Assembly (NCBI RefSeq): GCF_937616625.2 | Contig: NC_065576.1 | Coordinates: 31,832,628 to 31,896,627, forward strand | Length of the DNA: 64,000 nt | Direction: 5' to 3' | From: Mercurialis annua | Taxonomy: Eukaryota; Streptophyta; Magnoliopsida; Malpighiales; Euphorbiaceae | Shown: positions 24,889-44,841 of the stretch, in pieces | Layout: each line of letters begins with the position of its first letter | Position numbering within the stretch: the stretch's first letter is position 1 | Notes under the pieces: model-generated | What the model saw: the letters and a program-made list of their open reading frames with translations, nothing else | Databases searched by the model: none | Told to the model about the DNA's origin: nothing | Made by a program: the position numbers and the translations under genes

Positions 24889-24893
24889 CTAAC

Positions 24894-25603
24894 TTACAAG
24901 GGTTGAGTTTTCTCAAAGTTAAACTCTAACTCACACTTGATTTTCTAAGGCTAATTAAGAACCTACAATGATTAAGAGTTTACAAGCTTACTCCAAAACT
25001 AAAACAAAACAAATGTAATTTAAGTTGAGTGTTTGTTGTTTCAAGGTGCGGAAATCATTGACCTTGAAACATTCCAAATGGGTTTATATTTATACCCAAA
25101 ATAATCAATCACAAAAGCATAAACAAACATAATACTTTTGCTGAGATTGTACCTGTCGCGCCCGTGATGCTTCATGTCGCGCCCGCGATACATGCCAAGT
25201 CAGCAGATTTTTAACGGCTCTTGACACATTGGAGCTTCTGACTAGGACAGCTCAAATCTATCCGTTGGGCATCCAACAGTCACATGTGGTGCGCCCGTGA
25301 TCTCTTTGTCGCGCCCGTGATACCTCCAACGGTCATCTAGGGTTACAACAGATATGAATGTCGCGGCCGTGATATAATGTGTCGCGCCCGCGACACATGA
25401 ATCTCGCCCGTGATGCAGAAGGTGTAGCTCCGTGATATGCTACTAGACAACTTGAGATAGAAAAAATCGATTCACACTAGAAGGCTCCGAATCGACTTTC
25501 GATTGATCCTATGAGGTCCTATGCACTAATACACATGATTAGAACACTCATAGTTGATTGTCAAAATCAAAATAAAGGAGTTTGAGAGGACAAGGGTCCA
25601 ACA
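24894..25603 (-). repeat. 5' LTR of Copia copy A, outer part
   Basis: On the minus strand it starts TGTTGGACCC at 25603. It contains about eight GCGCCCGTGAT-type motifs (25150-25440) and a TATAAATA-type box near 25084-25100. The inner part continues at 15511 after the chromovirus. Confidence 0.9.
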
Positions 25604-25671
25604 ATCTCCCCCTTTTTGAGTTTGACAATCAACATGTTAAAAAGGCTAAGTTAAGTAAGAGTCAAATTGAT
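25604..25671 (-). repeat. Internal 3'-end fragment of Copia family outside the 5' LTR
   Basis: These 68 bases match the polypurine tract and adjacent internal sequence at 12686-12753. They should lie next to a 3' LTR, not outside a 5' LTR. The match stops abruptly at 25671. Confidence 0.85.
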
Positions 25672-26590
25672 AAGATAAGAGCTGTTTTTGTAAGTCTAAG
25701 ATGAAGTGAACTTTTCTTACATAAGATAGCATTTATCTCCTTCTTATACCGTTAGAAAACTTTCACCGACGAAAGAACTGGATTAATAAGAATCGAGATC
25801 TTAGAAAAAATAAAAAAAGTTTAAATAAGAGTGAGGATTTCATAATTGAAATTTAAATGAGACAATTTTTTTTATTTCTCTATATTAAGAAAGTAATAAG
25901 AATGAGAAATGTGTTAAACTTTTTATCATTCAAGCGTCAAATTATTTTTTCACAGAATCCAACCTATGATACCCTCAACTCATTAAAGTTTAACCATCAT
26001 ATTCAAGATGGGTCGTTTTTTGTTTAAGGAAATTACACCATTTATAAAAAAAAATTACAAAATTACATGTTGACTTTTTTTATTTACATAAATGTCTAGT
26101 TAATTTAAAAATATTTATAAAATTACGAAAAAATGAAAAAAGAAATTACAAAAATACGGTGTATACTGTTGGTATAATGTCAATATTAAACTAAAAGTTT
26201 ACTAACATTATACCAACATTATACACATCAAAACATACAGAAATTTTTATTAATATTAAATAAATAATTTAGCAAAATTACATCAAATCGTATACTAAAA
26301 ATTAAACTAACAATATATTAAAATTATACCACCAGTATACCAAGAGCACACATCAAAATATACTGAAATTTTATTAATATTAGATAAAATTACAACAACA
26401 TTACACGACATCGTAAAACTTACAAAGATTGTGGCTAGTTCTGTAATACATTGTGAGCCGTAAAGTGACATTAATAGATTACCTATTTTCCACATAAATT
26501 TATATACACTAGTAATGTAAAGGTTATAAAAAAATTATCTAAATTGATTAATTGAGTTAACGATTATAAAAAAATATGAAAAAACTATTT
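25672..26590. other. AT-rich non-coding stretch
   Basis: No gene or clear element is visible. Several ATTAATATTA(G)ATAAA and ATACCAACATTATAC phrases recur imperfectly. Confidence 0.6.
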
Positions 26591-28440
26591 AATTTTTAAA
26601 TAAATAATATAAGAACATTTACGATAAAATAATAAAATAATGATAAAATTGTGATAAAATTATGATAATATTATGATAAAATTATAATAATAATATGATA
26701 AGATTATGATAATATTATGATACTGTTATGAAAATGTTATCTAATTCTGCATAAATTACGTAAAATAATTTATGAAAAGGTTGTGAAAATAAGACGATAA
26801 GATTATGATAAAACACGTAAAATAAATTTGCATAATAAAATTATGATAATGTTATGATAAACTTATGATCATATTTAGGATAATTTTATGATAAAGTGCG
26901 TAAAACAAATTTGCATAATAAAATTATGATAAAATTATAATAATGTTATGAAAAGGTTATGATAAAGTATGGACATATTTGATTTAGGTTAATTACCTTT
27001 TGATAACTATGAAAAAGTGATGAAAAGTTTATGAAATTATAATGAAAATCTTATAATAATATTATGATAAGCTTATGATAAAATACGTGGAATAAATTTG
27101 TATGAAACGATTAATGATAAGATTATATGATTATATTACGATAATATTATGATAATATTATGATAAGGTATGTAAAATAAATATTTGCATAATAAAATTA
27201 TGATAATTCTCTGATAAGTTTATGATAATATTATGATAAAACTAGGATAATGTTATGATAGTATTATGATAAAATTATTTTAAAATTATGATAAAATTAT
27301 GATAATATTATTATAAAATTATGATAATATTATATTAAGGTTATGATAAACTACGTAAAATAAACTTACATAATCAGATGATAATAAGATTATGATAATA
27401 TTATGATAAAATTATCATAAGATTATATGATAATATTAGAATATAGTTATGATAATATTATGATAAAGGTTATGATAATAATATTATGATAATGTTATTG
27501 ATAATATTATGATAATGTTATTGATAATATTATGATAATGTTATTGATAATATTATGATGATATTATTGTAAGGTTCTAAATGAAAAATAATTTATGCAA
27601 ATTTTTTGATAAAGTTATATGATAATATTATTATAATGTTATCATAATATTATAAAAAATGTACGTAAAATAAATTTGCATAATAATGATAAGCTTATAA
27701 TAAACTTATGATAATGTTATTATGATTATATTATGATAAAGTATGCAAAATAAATTTGCATAATGAGATTATTATAACATTATAATAAATTTATGATAAT
27801 ATTATAATAAGGTTATAATAAAAGTTATTGATAATGTTATGATAATGTTATCTAATTTCTTATAAATTGCGTAAACATTACGTAAAATAATTTATGCAAA
27901 AATAATAAGAAAGATTATGGAAAGATTATAATAAAATTATTGATAATATTATGGCATGCCATGATAATATTATAATAAGACTGATAATATTATGATAAGT
28001 ATATGATAATATTTTAGGTTAATTGCAAATTAAATCACAAATTATACTCTAATTTACAATTACAACACGAACTTTGAAACTTGACAAAATCAGCAACCAA
28101 CTTTTATTTTTTTGGCAAATTAATACACCGAACAATCATGTAACGATACATGACAGTACAATACAATATCACGTCATTGTTTTTTTTATCTGTGTACCAA
28201 TTTTCCAAAAAATGAAAGTTGGTTACTGACATTGCCAAATTTTAAAGTTCGTGTTGTAATTGCAAATTAGGACAAAGTTCGTGATTTAATTTGCAATTAA
28301 TCCTAATATTTTATGATAAAGTATGTTATTGAAATGTTATCTACTTTTGTATGAATTATGTAAAAACTTTTATGTAAAAATTATGTAACAACTTACGATA
28401 AAATTATAAAAAAGTATAATATATATAATAAAGTAATAGT
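26590..28440. repeat. Degenerate AT-rich tandem array based on TTATGATAAT
   Basis: The phrase TTATGATAA(T) recurs dozens of times with about 10-11-base spacing. A longer phrase close to ACGTAAAATAAATTTGCATA recurs at intervals (near 26815, 26905, 27170, 27350, 27665, 27745), giving a higher-order pattern. A MITE has inserted at 28016-28303. Confidence 0.8.
28016..28303. mobile_element. Long-TIR MITE family 1, copy 1 (Mutator-type)
   Basis: 288 bases, ends AGGTTAATTGCAAATT and its complement, imperfectly self-complementary along most of its length. It is flanked by the exact 9-bp duplication TAATATTTT (28007-28015 and 28304-28312), which indicates Mutator-type transposition. Two other copies are at 29460 and 47397. 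Confidence 0.88.
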
Positions 28441-28970
28441 TTATTATTATCATAATATATGATTAATATATATCTGTTATAAATAAATTTTATTAAATTT
28501 TAATTATTTTATTTAGTTCATATAATTTTTAAAATATGTTATTAATATATTTAAATAGTAGTATATATTTTAAAATTAAAAATATTTGATAATACTGAAA
28601 TAAATGAAAAGAAAATATTTAATTTATTGGTAATTTATAATTTGCATATTTATTAATTTAAAAAATAAAGAAAAAAAAAACTACACATTTGAATAAATAA
28701 ATAAAAATTACAAATTTTGTTGTAGGCACATGCAGATGCGCAGGAGAGAGAGAGAGTAATTGACATACTGCACATGTCATAGTCAGGGTAGAATTGTGAT
28801 TTCTTTAGACACGGGAGTACAAACACAAAAAAATTAAAATTGTGATGTATTTTCACTGACTTTTCCGTGTTGAGATAATTTCAAAATATTTTATTATTTT
28901 AGGTAAGTATATAAATTTCTCAACCTATTTTAAGCTAATTGGGCTAGATTATGAGCCATAAAATTAAAGA
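28440..28970. other. AT-rich non-coding stretch
   Basis: Mostly A/T sequence with a short GAGAGAGAGAG run near 28745. No gene or element boundary is seen before the inverted repeat starts near 28971. Confidence 0.6.
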
Positions 28971-29459
28971 AAATGACGCGCTATACATTCTTTTTCAAAT
29001 ATTTTTCATATTTGTCCTCCCAACTTTTAGGATTTCAAGCGTACTCTTTTTTTTAGTTTTGGTTTTCAGATTTACGCCTTTTTCTTTCAGCCTTCTCTTG
29101 CCGTCTTCTTTCTCCTTTCTTCGCCTAACTCACCGTTTCTTCGCCTGATTCCACCGTTTTCTTCGCCTTATTTCTTTTTTTCGGCTGAATCTTTCTCTCT
29201 ACCGTATCTGCTTCTGTCTCTTCATTCAAATTTGGGAGGATATCTGTTATAAAGGTAAAAAACAGGATTTAGGCATTTGAATTTGCTTTTTTAAAATTTT
29301 ATATCTTGATTTTTTTAAATTTATAGGTTCTCTTCGATTTAATTTTCTACACAATATTAATAAATTAATGTCACACTGAAGTATAACTATTAGTCCCATA
29401 TTTGTTGTTGTTTTTTCTGATGTTAGATTCTTTCAGATAATTCTAAGTAGATATATAAA

Positions 29460-29748
29460 GGGTTAATTGCAAATTTATACACGAACTTTACCCTAATTTG
29501 CAATTACAACATAAACTTTGAAACTTGGCAATGTTAATAACCAACTTTACACTTTTGGCAAATCGATACACCAAACACGAAAAACACTAACATGGACATT
29601 GTAATATAACGCCATGTGTCGTTGCGTGATTGGTCGGTGTACCAATTTGCCAAAAAATGAAAGTTTGTTACTGACATTGCCAAGTTTCAAAGTTTATGTT
29701 GTAATTGTAAATTAGGGTAAAGTTCGTATATGCATTTGCAATTAACCC
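29460..29748. mobile_element. Long-TIR MITE family 1, copy 2
   Basis: 289 bases, GGGTTAATTGCAAATT at the left and its complement at the right. The flanks share ATAAA; nine-base flanks match at 7 of 9. The opposite arm of the giant inverted repeat lacks this insertion, which gives an empty-site comparison. Confidence 0.85.
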
Positions 29749-30263
29749 ATAAAGAAATAATGATGGTTCTCCTTTTTTGTTTTTGACTTCAATTTTATTA
29801 GTGAGTTTAGCTGACTTGAATTCAGTTTGTGATTTTATTTTATTTGGTTATGTTTTATTCATGCTTGAGTTTAAAATCTGTCTATATGCAAGCTAAAAGT
29901 TATGTTTCTTTTGTGTTGGTCTAATTAATCATATTTGTTTTTATTTCTGTTGATGCCCTTACATGCTTTATGATTCAAATTTGACAATTAGTAGGGTAGA
30001 AAATATTGACTGTTCAGACGGTTGGCAATATATATCAAAAAAATTGTTTTAAAATCAGTGTCTAAACATTAAAAAAAATCCACACCAACTGAAAAGAAGG
30101 ATGAAGTCAGTGCGACACAAAAAAAGGGACAATCGTGTTGGTCTAAGAAGTAATTCAAAAAAAACACAAACAAATGTTGATAATCAGCCTAAGGGTTTTT
30201 TTGTCATAAAATTTGCTAAAAACATTATTTTGTATGATTAGTTTATAAATAATTTAGTATTAT

Positions 30264-30900
30264 GTGATAAATTATTTTCATATATTTTTATGTGGTTTCT
30301 TTTTTAAAATTTGGCAATATTCAATACCTCCTGATGAATGGTTTATAGTAAAAATGCAAATTACTCTTTCTTATGATCCCATTTTAAAGTTAAAAAACAA
30401 ATTGAATGATATTGAGTTAGATTTGTTTAGAAAGAGTCTTTTTGGTTATTTTCTTGACATGCCATTTTTTAGAGTGCAAATGCAACTTTTACATTGCCTT
30501 TTTTTGAGGTTGCTTAACCAACCAAATGCAAATAAATTATGATTTAATTTTGGCGGAGTGAGGCTGAAATTTGAAATTGACGAATTTGCCTTAGAAACCG
30601 GACTAAAATATCATGGAGATGTTAGTAAACTTAGGTTTAGAAACATCTCAGATGGAATTTTTGACTAATACTTTAAGGACCTTAACTGTTTCAATAAGCA
30701 AGTCTTAGAAGATTTTTTTGTCACTAGGAGATGGTCTAGTCCCGAAGATGGTGTTAAAATAGCAATTTTGTATTTTCTTGATGTGTTTCTGTTTTCATCT
30801 CAAAATGTAAAACGTGTTTTTATTGTGATCCTTAATATAATTGAGTCAAGTGAGTGTAATGACTTTCCATGGGGACTAGATTGTTTTAATTGTGGGAGGA
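30264..30900 (+). pseudogene. DUF1985-like domain remnant, left arm
   Basis: The frame runs SLFGYFLDMPFF, then LHCLFLRLLNQPN, a stop at 30540 where relatives have Trp of a LWF motif, then FNFGG and EFALETGLKY. These are the conserved phrases of DUF1985. A second stop is near 30667. It continues to a Cys-containing end near 30900. The domain's function is not known. It occurs beside Ulp1-like proteases in transposons, but none is found here. Confidence 0.65.
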
Positions 30901-31579
30901 TGATTTAAAGGATAAATTGAAAGGAAAAAATAAGCAATTTGAAGAAGAAGGTAAGACCCTTTTTTATCGGCTGGTTGTTTTCATTTATGTCTTGTAATGT
31001 TGGTTCTATGAATGCTGCCCTGCCGCGATCAATAATCTTGCTATTTTAGAGAATGGCACTGCTATCCCAAGAAATTTGAGATGGAAAGCTGACAAGAATT
31101 TTGGCCTTGTGAATTTGGATAAGTCTTTTTTTTACGGGAAAATAGGTTAGTGTTACATTTTTTTAAAAATAAAATCTGTACTATCTGTACTATCATATTT
31201 TTTGAATTATCATAAATTAATTTTATTTACTAAAAATAAGATTATCAAGATATAGAATAAGTGTTTTCTTATATGAATTATGATATTTTGATATTTTAAA
31301 AAAAAGGGTAACACTAACCTATTTTCCGGTCAAAAAAAAAGAAAGACTTATCCAAATCCGCAAGGCCCGGATTCTTATCAGCTTTCCATTTCAAAAAATT
31401 TGGGATAGCAGTGCCATTCTCCAAAATAGCAAGATTATTGACCGCGCAGTGCAACATTCATAAAACCAACATTTAAAGGCATAAATGAAAACAGTCAGCC
31501 GATAAAAAGGGGTCTTACCTTCTTCTTAATATTGTTTACTTTTCCCTTTCAATTTATCCTTTAAATCATCCATCCCACA

Positions 31580-32200
31580 ATTGAAACAATCTAGTCCCCA
31601 TGGAAAGTCATTACACTTATTTGACTCAACTATATTAAGGTTCACAATGGAAACACATTTTATATTTCGAGATGAAAACAGAAACACCTCAAGAAAATAT
31701 AAAATTGCTATTTTAACACCATCTTCGAGACTAGACCATCTTCTAATGACAAAAAAATCATCTAAGACTTGCTTATTGAAACAGTTAAGACACTTAAAGT
31801 ATTTGTCAAAAATCTCATCTTAAATGTTTCTAAACCTAAGTTTACTAACATCTCCATGACATTTCAGTCCTGTTAATAAGGCAAATTCGTCAATCCCAAA
31901 TTTCAGCCTCTCTCCGCCAAATTAAACAACAATTCATTTGCATTTGGTTGGTTAAGCAACCTCAAAAAAAGACAATGCAAAAATTGCGTTTTCACCCTAA
32001 AAAATGGCATGTCAAGAAAATAATCAAAGGGACTTTTTCTAAACAAATCTAACTCAATATCATTCCATTTGTTTTTAAACTTTAAAATGGTATCATAAGA
32101 AAGTACTTTTCACTTTTGCTATAAACCATTCATCAGGAGGTATTGAATATTGCTAAATCTGAAGAAAAAAAACCACAAAAAAATATATAAAAATAATTAA
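31580..32200 (-). pseudogene. DUF1985-like domain remnant, right arm
   Basis: This is the mirror copy of the left-arm remnant. It keeps EFALLTGLKC, closer to the family than the left arm. It has a Leu where the left arm has the stop codon, but it loses one base in FNFGG and so is frameshifted. The two arms have thus decayed independently. Confidence 0.65.
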
Positions 32201-33042
32201 TCACACAATACTAAATTATTTGCAAACAAAACATACAAAATAATATTTTTAGCATATTTTATGACAAAAAAACACTGAGATTAGACTGATTATCAACATT
32301 TGTTTGTGTTTTCTTTGAATTACTTCTTAGACCAACACGATTGCCCTCTTTTCTTATCGCACTGACTTCATTCTTCTTTTCAGTTGGTGTGGATTTTTTT
32401 TAATGTTTAGACACTGATTTTAAAACAATTTTCCTAAAATATATTGTCAACCGTCTAAACAGTCAATACCTTCTACCCTACTAATTGTCAAATTTGAATC
32501 ATAACGCATGTAAGGGCATCAACAAAAACAAAAACATTGTCATATGATTATAAAACTCAGAAAAAAGACATCAAAAAACAGTTTACTATAAATTTGATTA
32601 AATTACCAAATGACAAAAATCCAAAAAAAAAATGATCTATAAGACAATTGTGAAAAATAAGCAAATGCAATTCTAAATAAATACGACAACACCTGTTGAT
32701 AGGACTACAACACAGATATCTACAAGATATACACGGATTTCAAATAATTGTACATCCTATTACCAAAGCACAACAAACCCTAACCTTTCCCTTTAAAAAA
32801 CAATGGATTCAAGCTAGCTGATTAACCTAAATGAACAAACAAATATGATTAATTAGACCCACACAAAAGAAACTAAACTTTTTAGCTTGTATAGACAGAT
32901 TTCAAACTCAAACATGAATAAAACATAACAAAACAAAATAAGATCACAAACTGAATTCAAGTCAGCTAAACTCAGTAATAAAATTGATAAATTGAAGCCA
33001 AAAACAAAAAAGAAGAACAATCATTATTTTTATATGTACTTA

Positions 33043-33261
33043 GGTCATGTTTGGTTCATGGAATAGGCCGGAATAGAATAGATATTCCGTATTGAATAGT
33101 TATTCCTCACTTTGGTTCATGGAATAGTAACTCCATGGAATTGCTATTTCATGATTTTGTGGAATAACTACTCCTCTCAAAAAATAAAGAATAGTTATTC
33201 CATTCCTCATGGAATAGTTATTCCATTCCATACTATTCCATTCCATGAACCAAACATGGCC
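33043..33261. mobile_element. Tourist-type (PIF/Harbinger) MITE
   Basis: 219 bases with terminal inverted repeats GGTCATGTTTGGTTCATGG / CCATGAACCAAACATGGCC. It is flanked by TTA on both sides (33040-33042 and 33262-33264), the usual Harbinger duplication. GGAATAG/CTATTCC repeats fill the interior. Confidence 0.9.
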
Positions 33262-33849
33262 TTAGAACTATCTGAAAGAATCTAACATAAAAAAACAAAT
33301 ATGGGACTAATAGTTATACTTCAGTGTGATATTAATTGATTAGTATTGTGTAGAAAATTAAATCGAAGAGAACAATAAATTAATAAAACCAAATTAAAAA
33401 AACCCAGAAACAAAAATTTAAAAAAGCAAATTTAAATGCCTAAATCCTATTTTTTACCTTTATAATAGATATCCTCCCAAATTTGAATGAAGAGACAGAA
33501 GCAGGTATGGTAAAGAGGAAGATTCAGCCGGAAAAAGAGATAAGGCGAAGAAAACGGCGTAATCAGGCGAAGAAACGGTGAAGTCAGGCGAAGAAAGGAG
33601 AAAGAAGACGGCGAGAGAAGGCTGAAGGAAAAAGGCGTAAATCTGAAAAACAAAACTAAAAAAAAAAAGTATGCTTGAACCCCTAAAAGTTGGGAGGGCA
33701 AATATGGAAAATATTTGGAAAAGAGCGTATAGCGCGTCATTTCCTCTAAAATTAACTTCCATCTTGATATATGAGAAGGAACACTTCATTCTGATACTCC
33801 ATCTCATAACTTCTCTTAGAGCTAGAAATTCCAATATCCCAGGATCCAA

Positions 33850-34180
33850 ATGAATCTAAAAATTGTGGTGGACTTCCCTAAAACACACCATGAGGAGTTA
33901 AAGGCCATTCCACCCACAGATCCAAACTTCTTATCTTTATTAAATCAAGCATCATATCTAATAATAATGGATTCCTAAGCTCCTGAAGGTGTACAACTGT
34001 TCGACCTGGAATTAGCAATGGTTCAAACTAGAGATAGAATTTGTAATTGTTTCTTGTGCTAGTTTAAATTCTTCGCTATAAGCTAAGGCAGTTCGAACAG
34101 TTCTTCAACCGACCAAGCCTTCTCTTTGAAGATAACCGAGTTTCTGGCCTTCCAAACTGACCAAAGCAAAAAAACGTAAT
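33850..34180 (-). pseudogene. LINE ORF2 C-terminal scrap
   Basis: The minus strand near 34100-34176 reads LWSVWKARNSVIFKEK, the phrase typical of the end of plant L1-type ORF2 after the zinc-binding region. Downstream sequence in the same direction has stops. It is unrelated in position to the LINE at 43.7-52.9 kb and points the other way. Confidence 0.65.
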
Positions 34181-34566
34181 TTTTTAGTTTAATTTAAAAT
34201 ATTTTTAAAATTCCACCTCTAAAAAAATATTCTATTTACTCATTTCTTAAAACTCAAAAAACAATTCAAAGAAATGCTGTTTCCTTACTATCAATCAATC
34301 ACCCCTCAATCATCAGAAAAACATGGCAATTGCGCACAGATAAATGTCCACATGTAAAACTAATGAAATATGGGAAAAGCAAAAAAGTCATACACAAAAT
34401 ACAGCTAGCTTTTTGTTCGGAAAAAAAAAAGCATCTAGCTTTCAACTACAAATTGTACAATAAGACGCACCTTGTAGCCACTCATTTTAGGCGGAAAGGC
34501 AGCAAAATTGTTGCCCAGGCAATTGGGGCATGTAGTACCGCAACATAACATAGGAAACATTTCATT
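34181..34566 (-). other. 3' flank of CDC48C gene
   Basis: This stretch probably includes the 3' UTR. No convincing poly(A) signal stands out. The open frame at 34330-34548 on the plus strand has no recognisable protein character. Confidence 0.5.
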
Positions 34567-43365
<8,799 letters not shown>

Positions 43366-43720
43366 TTGTCGCTGCAAAAACCCTTCTTCTCTCTCAAGCG
43401 GCAGCTTGGTTCAGCTTATTAAATAAAAATGAAATGCAAAAGAAAATGTGGCTTTAATGGTTTTTAATTCGAAAAAGGTTCATTTTTACCCATGAAGTTC
43501 TCACAAAAGATCAATTAAAAGTTAAACTCGTAATTTTTGACAAAAACATCTTCGAAAATCGAAATAATTAAGTTACTAAAATAAAGATTGTTTAATAAAC
43601 TTTTTTCTTAAACTCTAATTAGTGGTAAATTAACTAAAATTATCTCCTCCTTTCGTCTTTACTCTTGGCATTTAGTTGATTCATAAAGGCAATTAGGAAC
43701 TTTAGGTGGAATTATACAGA
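43366..43720 (-). promoter_or_regulatory. Upstream region of CDC48C
   Basis: The first 50 bases upstream of the start are GAGAGAGAAGAAGGG-rich, typical of a plant 5' UTR. About 350 bases separate the start codon from the LINE remnant, so the promoter lies here or within the LINE. No clear TATA box is seen. Confidence 0.5.
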
Positions 43721-43876
43721 TATAGATGAACCCTCTTCAACTTATGATCTGCCAGCAACAACATTACTTCATCCATGCTACTATCACAACAGCTGCGTCA
43801 ACGACATGGGGATATAATTGGGGTATATTGTGATCGGGTAAGATAATTTTCCGAACTGGAATTTGTAATTCAGCCA

Positions 43877-44841
43877 TTGTCATGTTTTGTTATAATTGGT
43901 GACTTTAATGCTATTCTTTCAACAACTGAAAAAAGTGGGGGGATGCAAACTATGGGTCATGAATTGTCAAGATTTGGAGAGTTCATATCATCTAATTCGC
44001 TTCTTGACTTGGGATTTATTGGTCATCCATATACTTGGAACAATAAAAGAGATACATCCGCCAATATACAAAAACATTTGGATAGGGCTTCAATATCGGT
44101 AACTATGCGAACAATGTACTCAGATGCAACAGTAAAACATCTTGAGGAGATAGGATCTGATCATCGACCTTTACTTCTAGATCTAACACCATCTCCATAT
44201 CAGGTGAAACGCCAGTTCAAATATGATGCTTGATGGGCGGGTAATAATATAACTTTGCAAATTGTAAAAGAAGAATGGGAGCAACCGGTACGGGGTTCAA
44301 AAATGTATCGAGTTTTTAAAAAGCCTAACAATTGTCGACACAAATTAGTTAGATGGGATCGCACGGAAAATCTCTCAACTTAAAGAAAGTCTTGAAGATT
44401 TGCAATCAAATACACTAGACTATAAACGTGAAGCTGTTATCGGGATCGAACAAGAATTATCACAAGCATATCAACAAGAAGAGTTATATTGGCATCAAAA
44501 ATCAAGGATATAATGGCTTCAATCCGGGGATCAAAATACCTCATTCTTCCATGCCACAACCATTGCAAGAAGGCATCAAAACGCAATAAAAAAAGTCTCT
44601 ATAATGAATGTGGGTCTTGGGTTACAGAACAATATGGCCTGCAAGCAGTAATACAATCTTATTTCCAAACCTTATTCACTTCAGCTGGAAGTATTGATCT
44701 GGAGCAAGTTACAGCTGGTATGGGAATTATTTTGACACCTAGAATGAATCGAAACTTGGTCAAACAAGTATCTATGAGTGATACGAAAAAGTGCATTTTC
44801 CATATCACCTTTGAAAGCCCCAGGAACCGATGGTTTCACAG
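43877..44841 (+). pseudogene. LINE ORF2 endonuclease and linker, broken
   Basis: The frame contains the endonuclease phrases GDFNAILSTTEKSGG, HPYTWNN, LDRA and SDHRPLLL, which carry the catalytic Asp, Asn and His. A stop at 44231 ends the first open part. The linker and the first RT phrase (SPLKAPGTDGF) follow in shifting frames up to 44841. Confidence 0.85.

Larger units (their letters stand above)
12305..25671 (-). mobile_element. Polymerase-less Ty1/Copia element, copy A, carrying two nested Ty3 insertions
   Basis: Read on the minus strand: 5' LTR (25603 down to 15233, split by the chromovirus), tRNA-iMet primer site, gag, a 3' non-coding stretch, polypurine tract, then a 3' LTR from 12685 that is cut at 12305 by the Athila element. 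The internal region is only about 2.55 kb and has no protease, integrase, RT or RNase H. A second copy at 54962-57299 has the same gag-to-3'-end structure. Without nested insertions an intact copy would be about 4.5 kb. A 68-base piece of internal 3' sequence also lies outside the 5' LTR. Confidence 0.85.
28971..33745. mobile_element. Giant inverted-repeat element with DUF1985-like fragments in both arms
   Basis: The left arm (about 28971-31170) and the right arm (about 31295-33745) are reverse complements at roughly 88-90% identity by eye. A loop of about 125 bases separates them. The left arm holds a 289-base MITE and the right arm a 219-base Tourist-type MITE. The right arm also has about 330 bases near 32500-32830 that the left arm lacks. 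Both outer ends share GAAATGACGCGC. The enclosed coding remnant resembles DUF1985, a domain known from plant Mutator-type elements carrying Ulp1-like protease genes. I do not see the protease domain itself. The outer target duplication is not clear. Confidence 0.85.

Noticed and set aside
26590..28440. CRISPR-like or satellite centromere array
   Set aside because: Units are degenerate, not spaced by unique spacers, and the period is too short for a plant centromeric satellite. The setting is a plant nuclear genome.
34330..34548. 72-codon plus-strand frame near the CDC48C 3' end
   Set aside because: No recognisable domain, and it lies in the likely 3' flank of the gene on the opposite strand.
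43366..43377. Start of CDC48C four codons upstream of 43365
   Set aside because: The triplet at 43377 is TTG on the minus strand. The ATG at 43365 gives a normal N-terminus.
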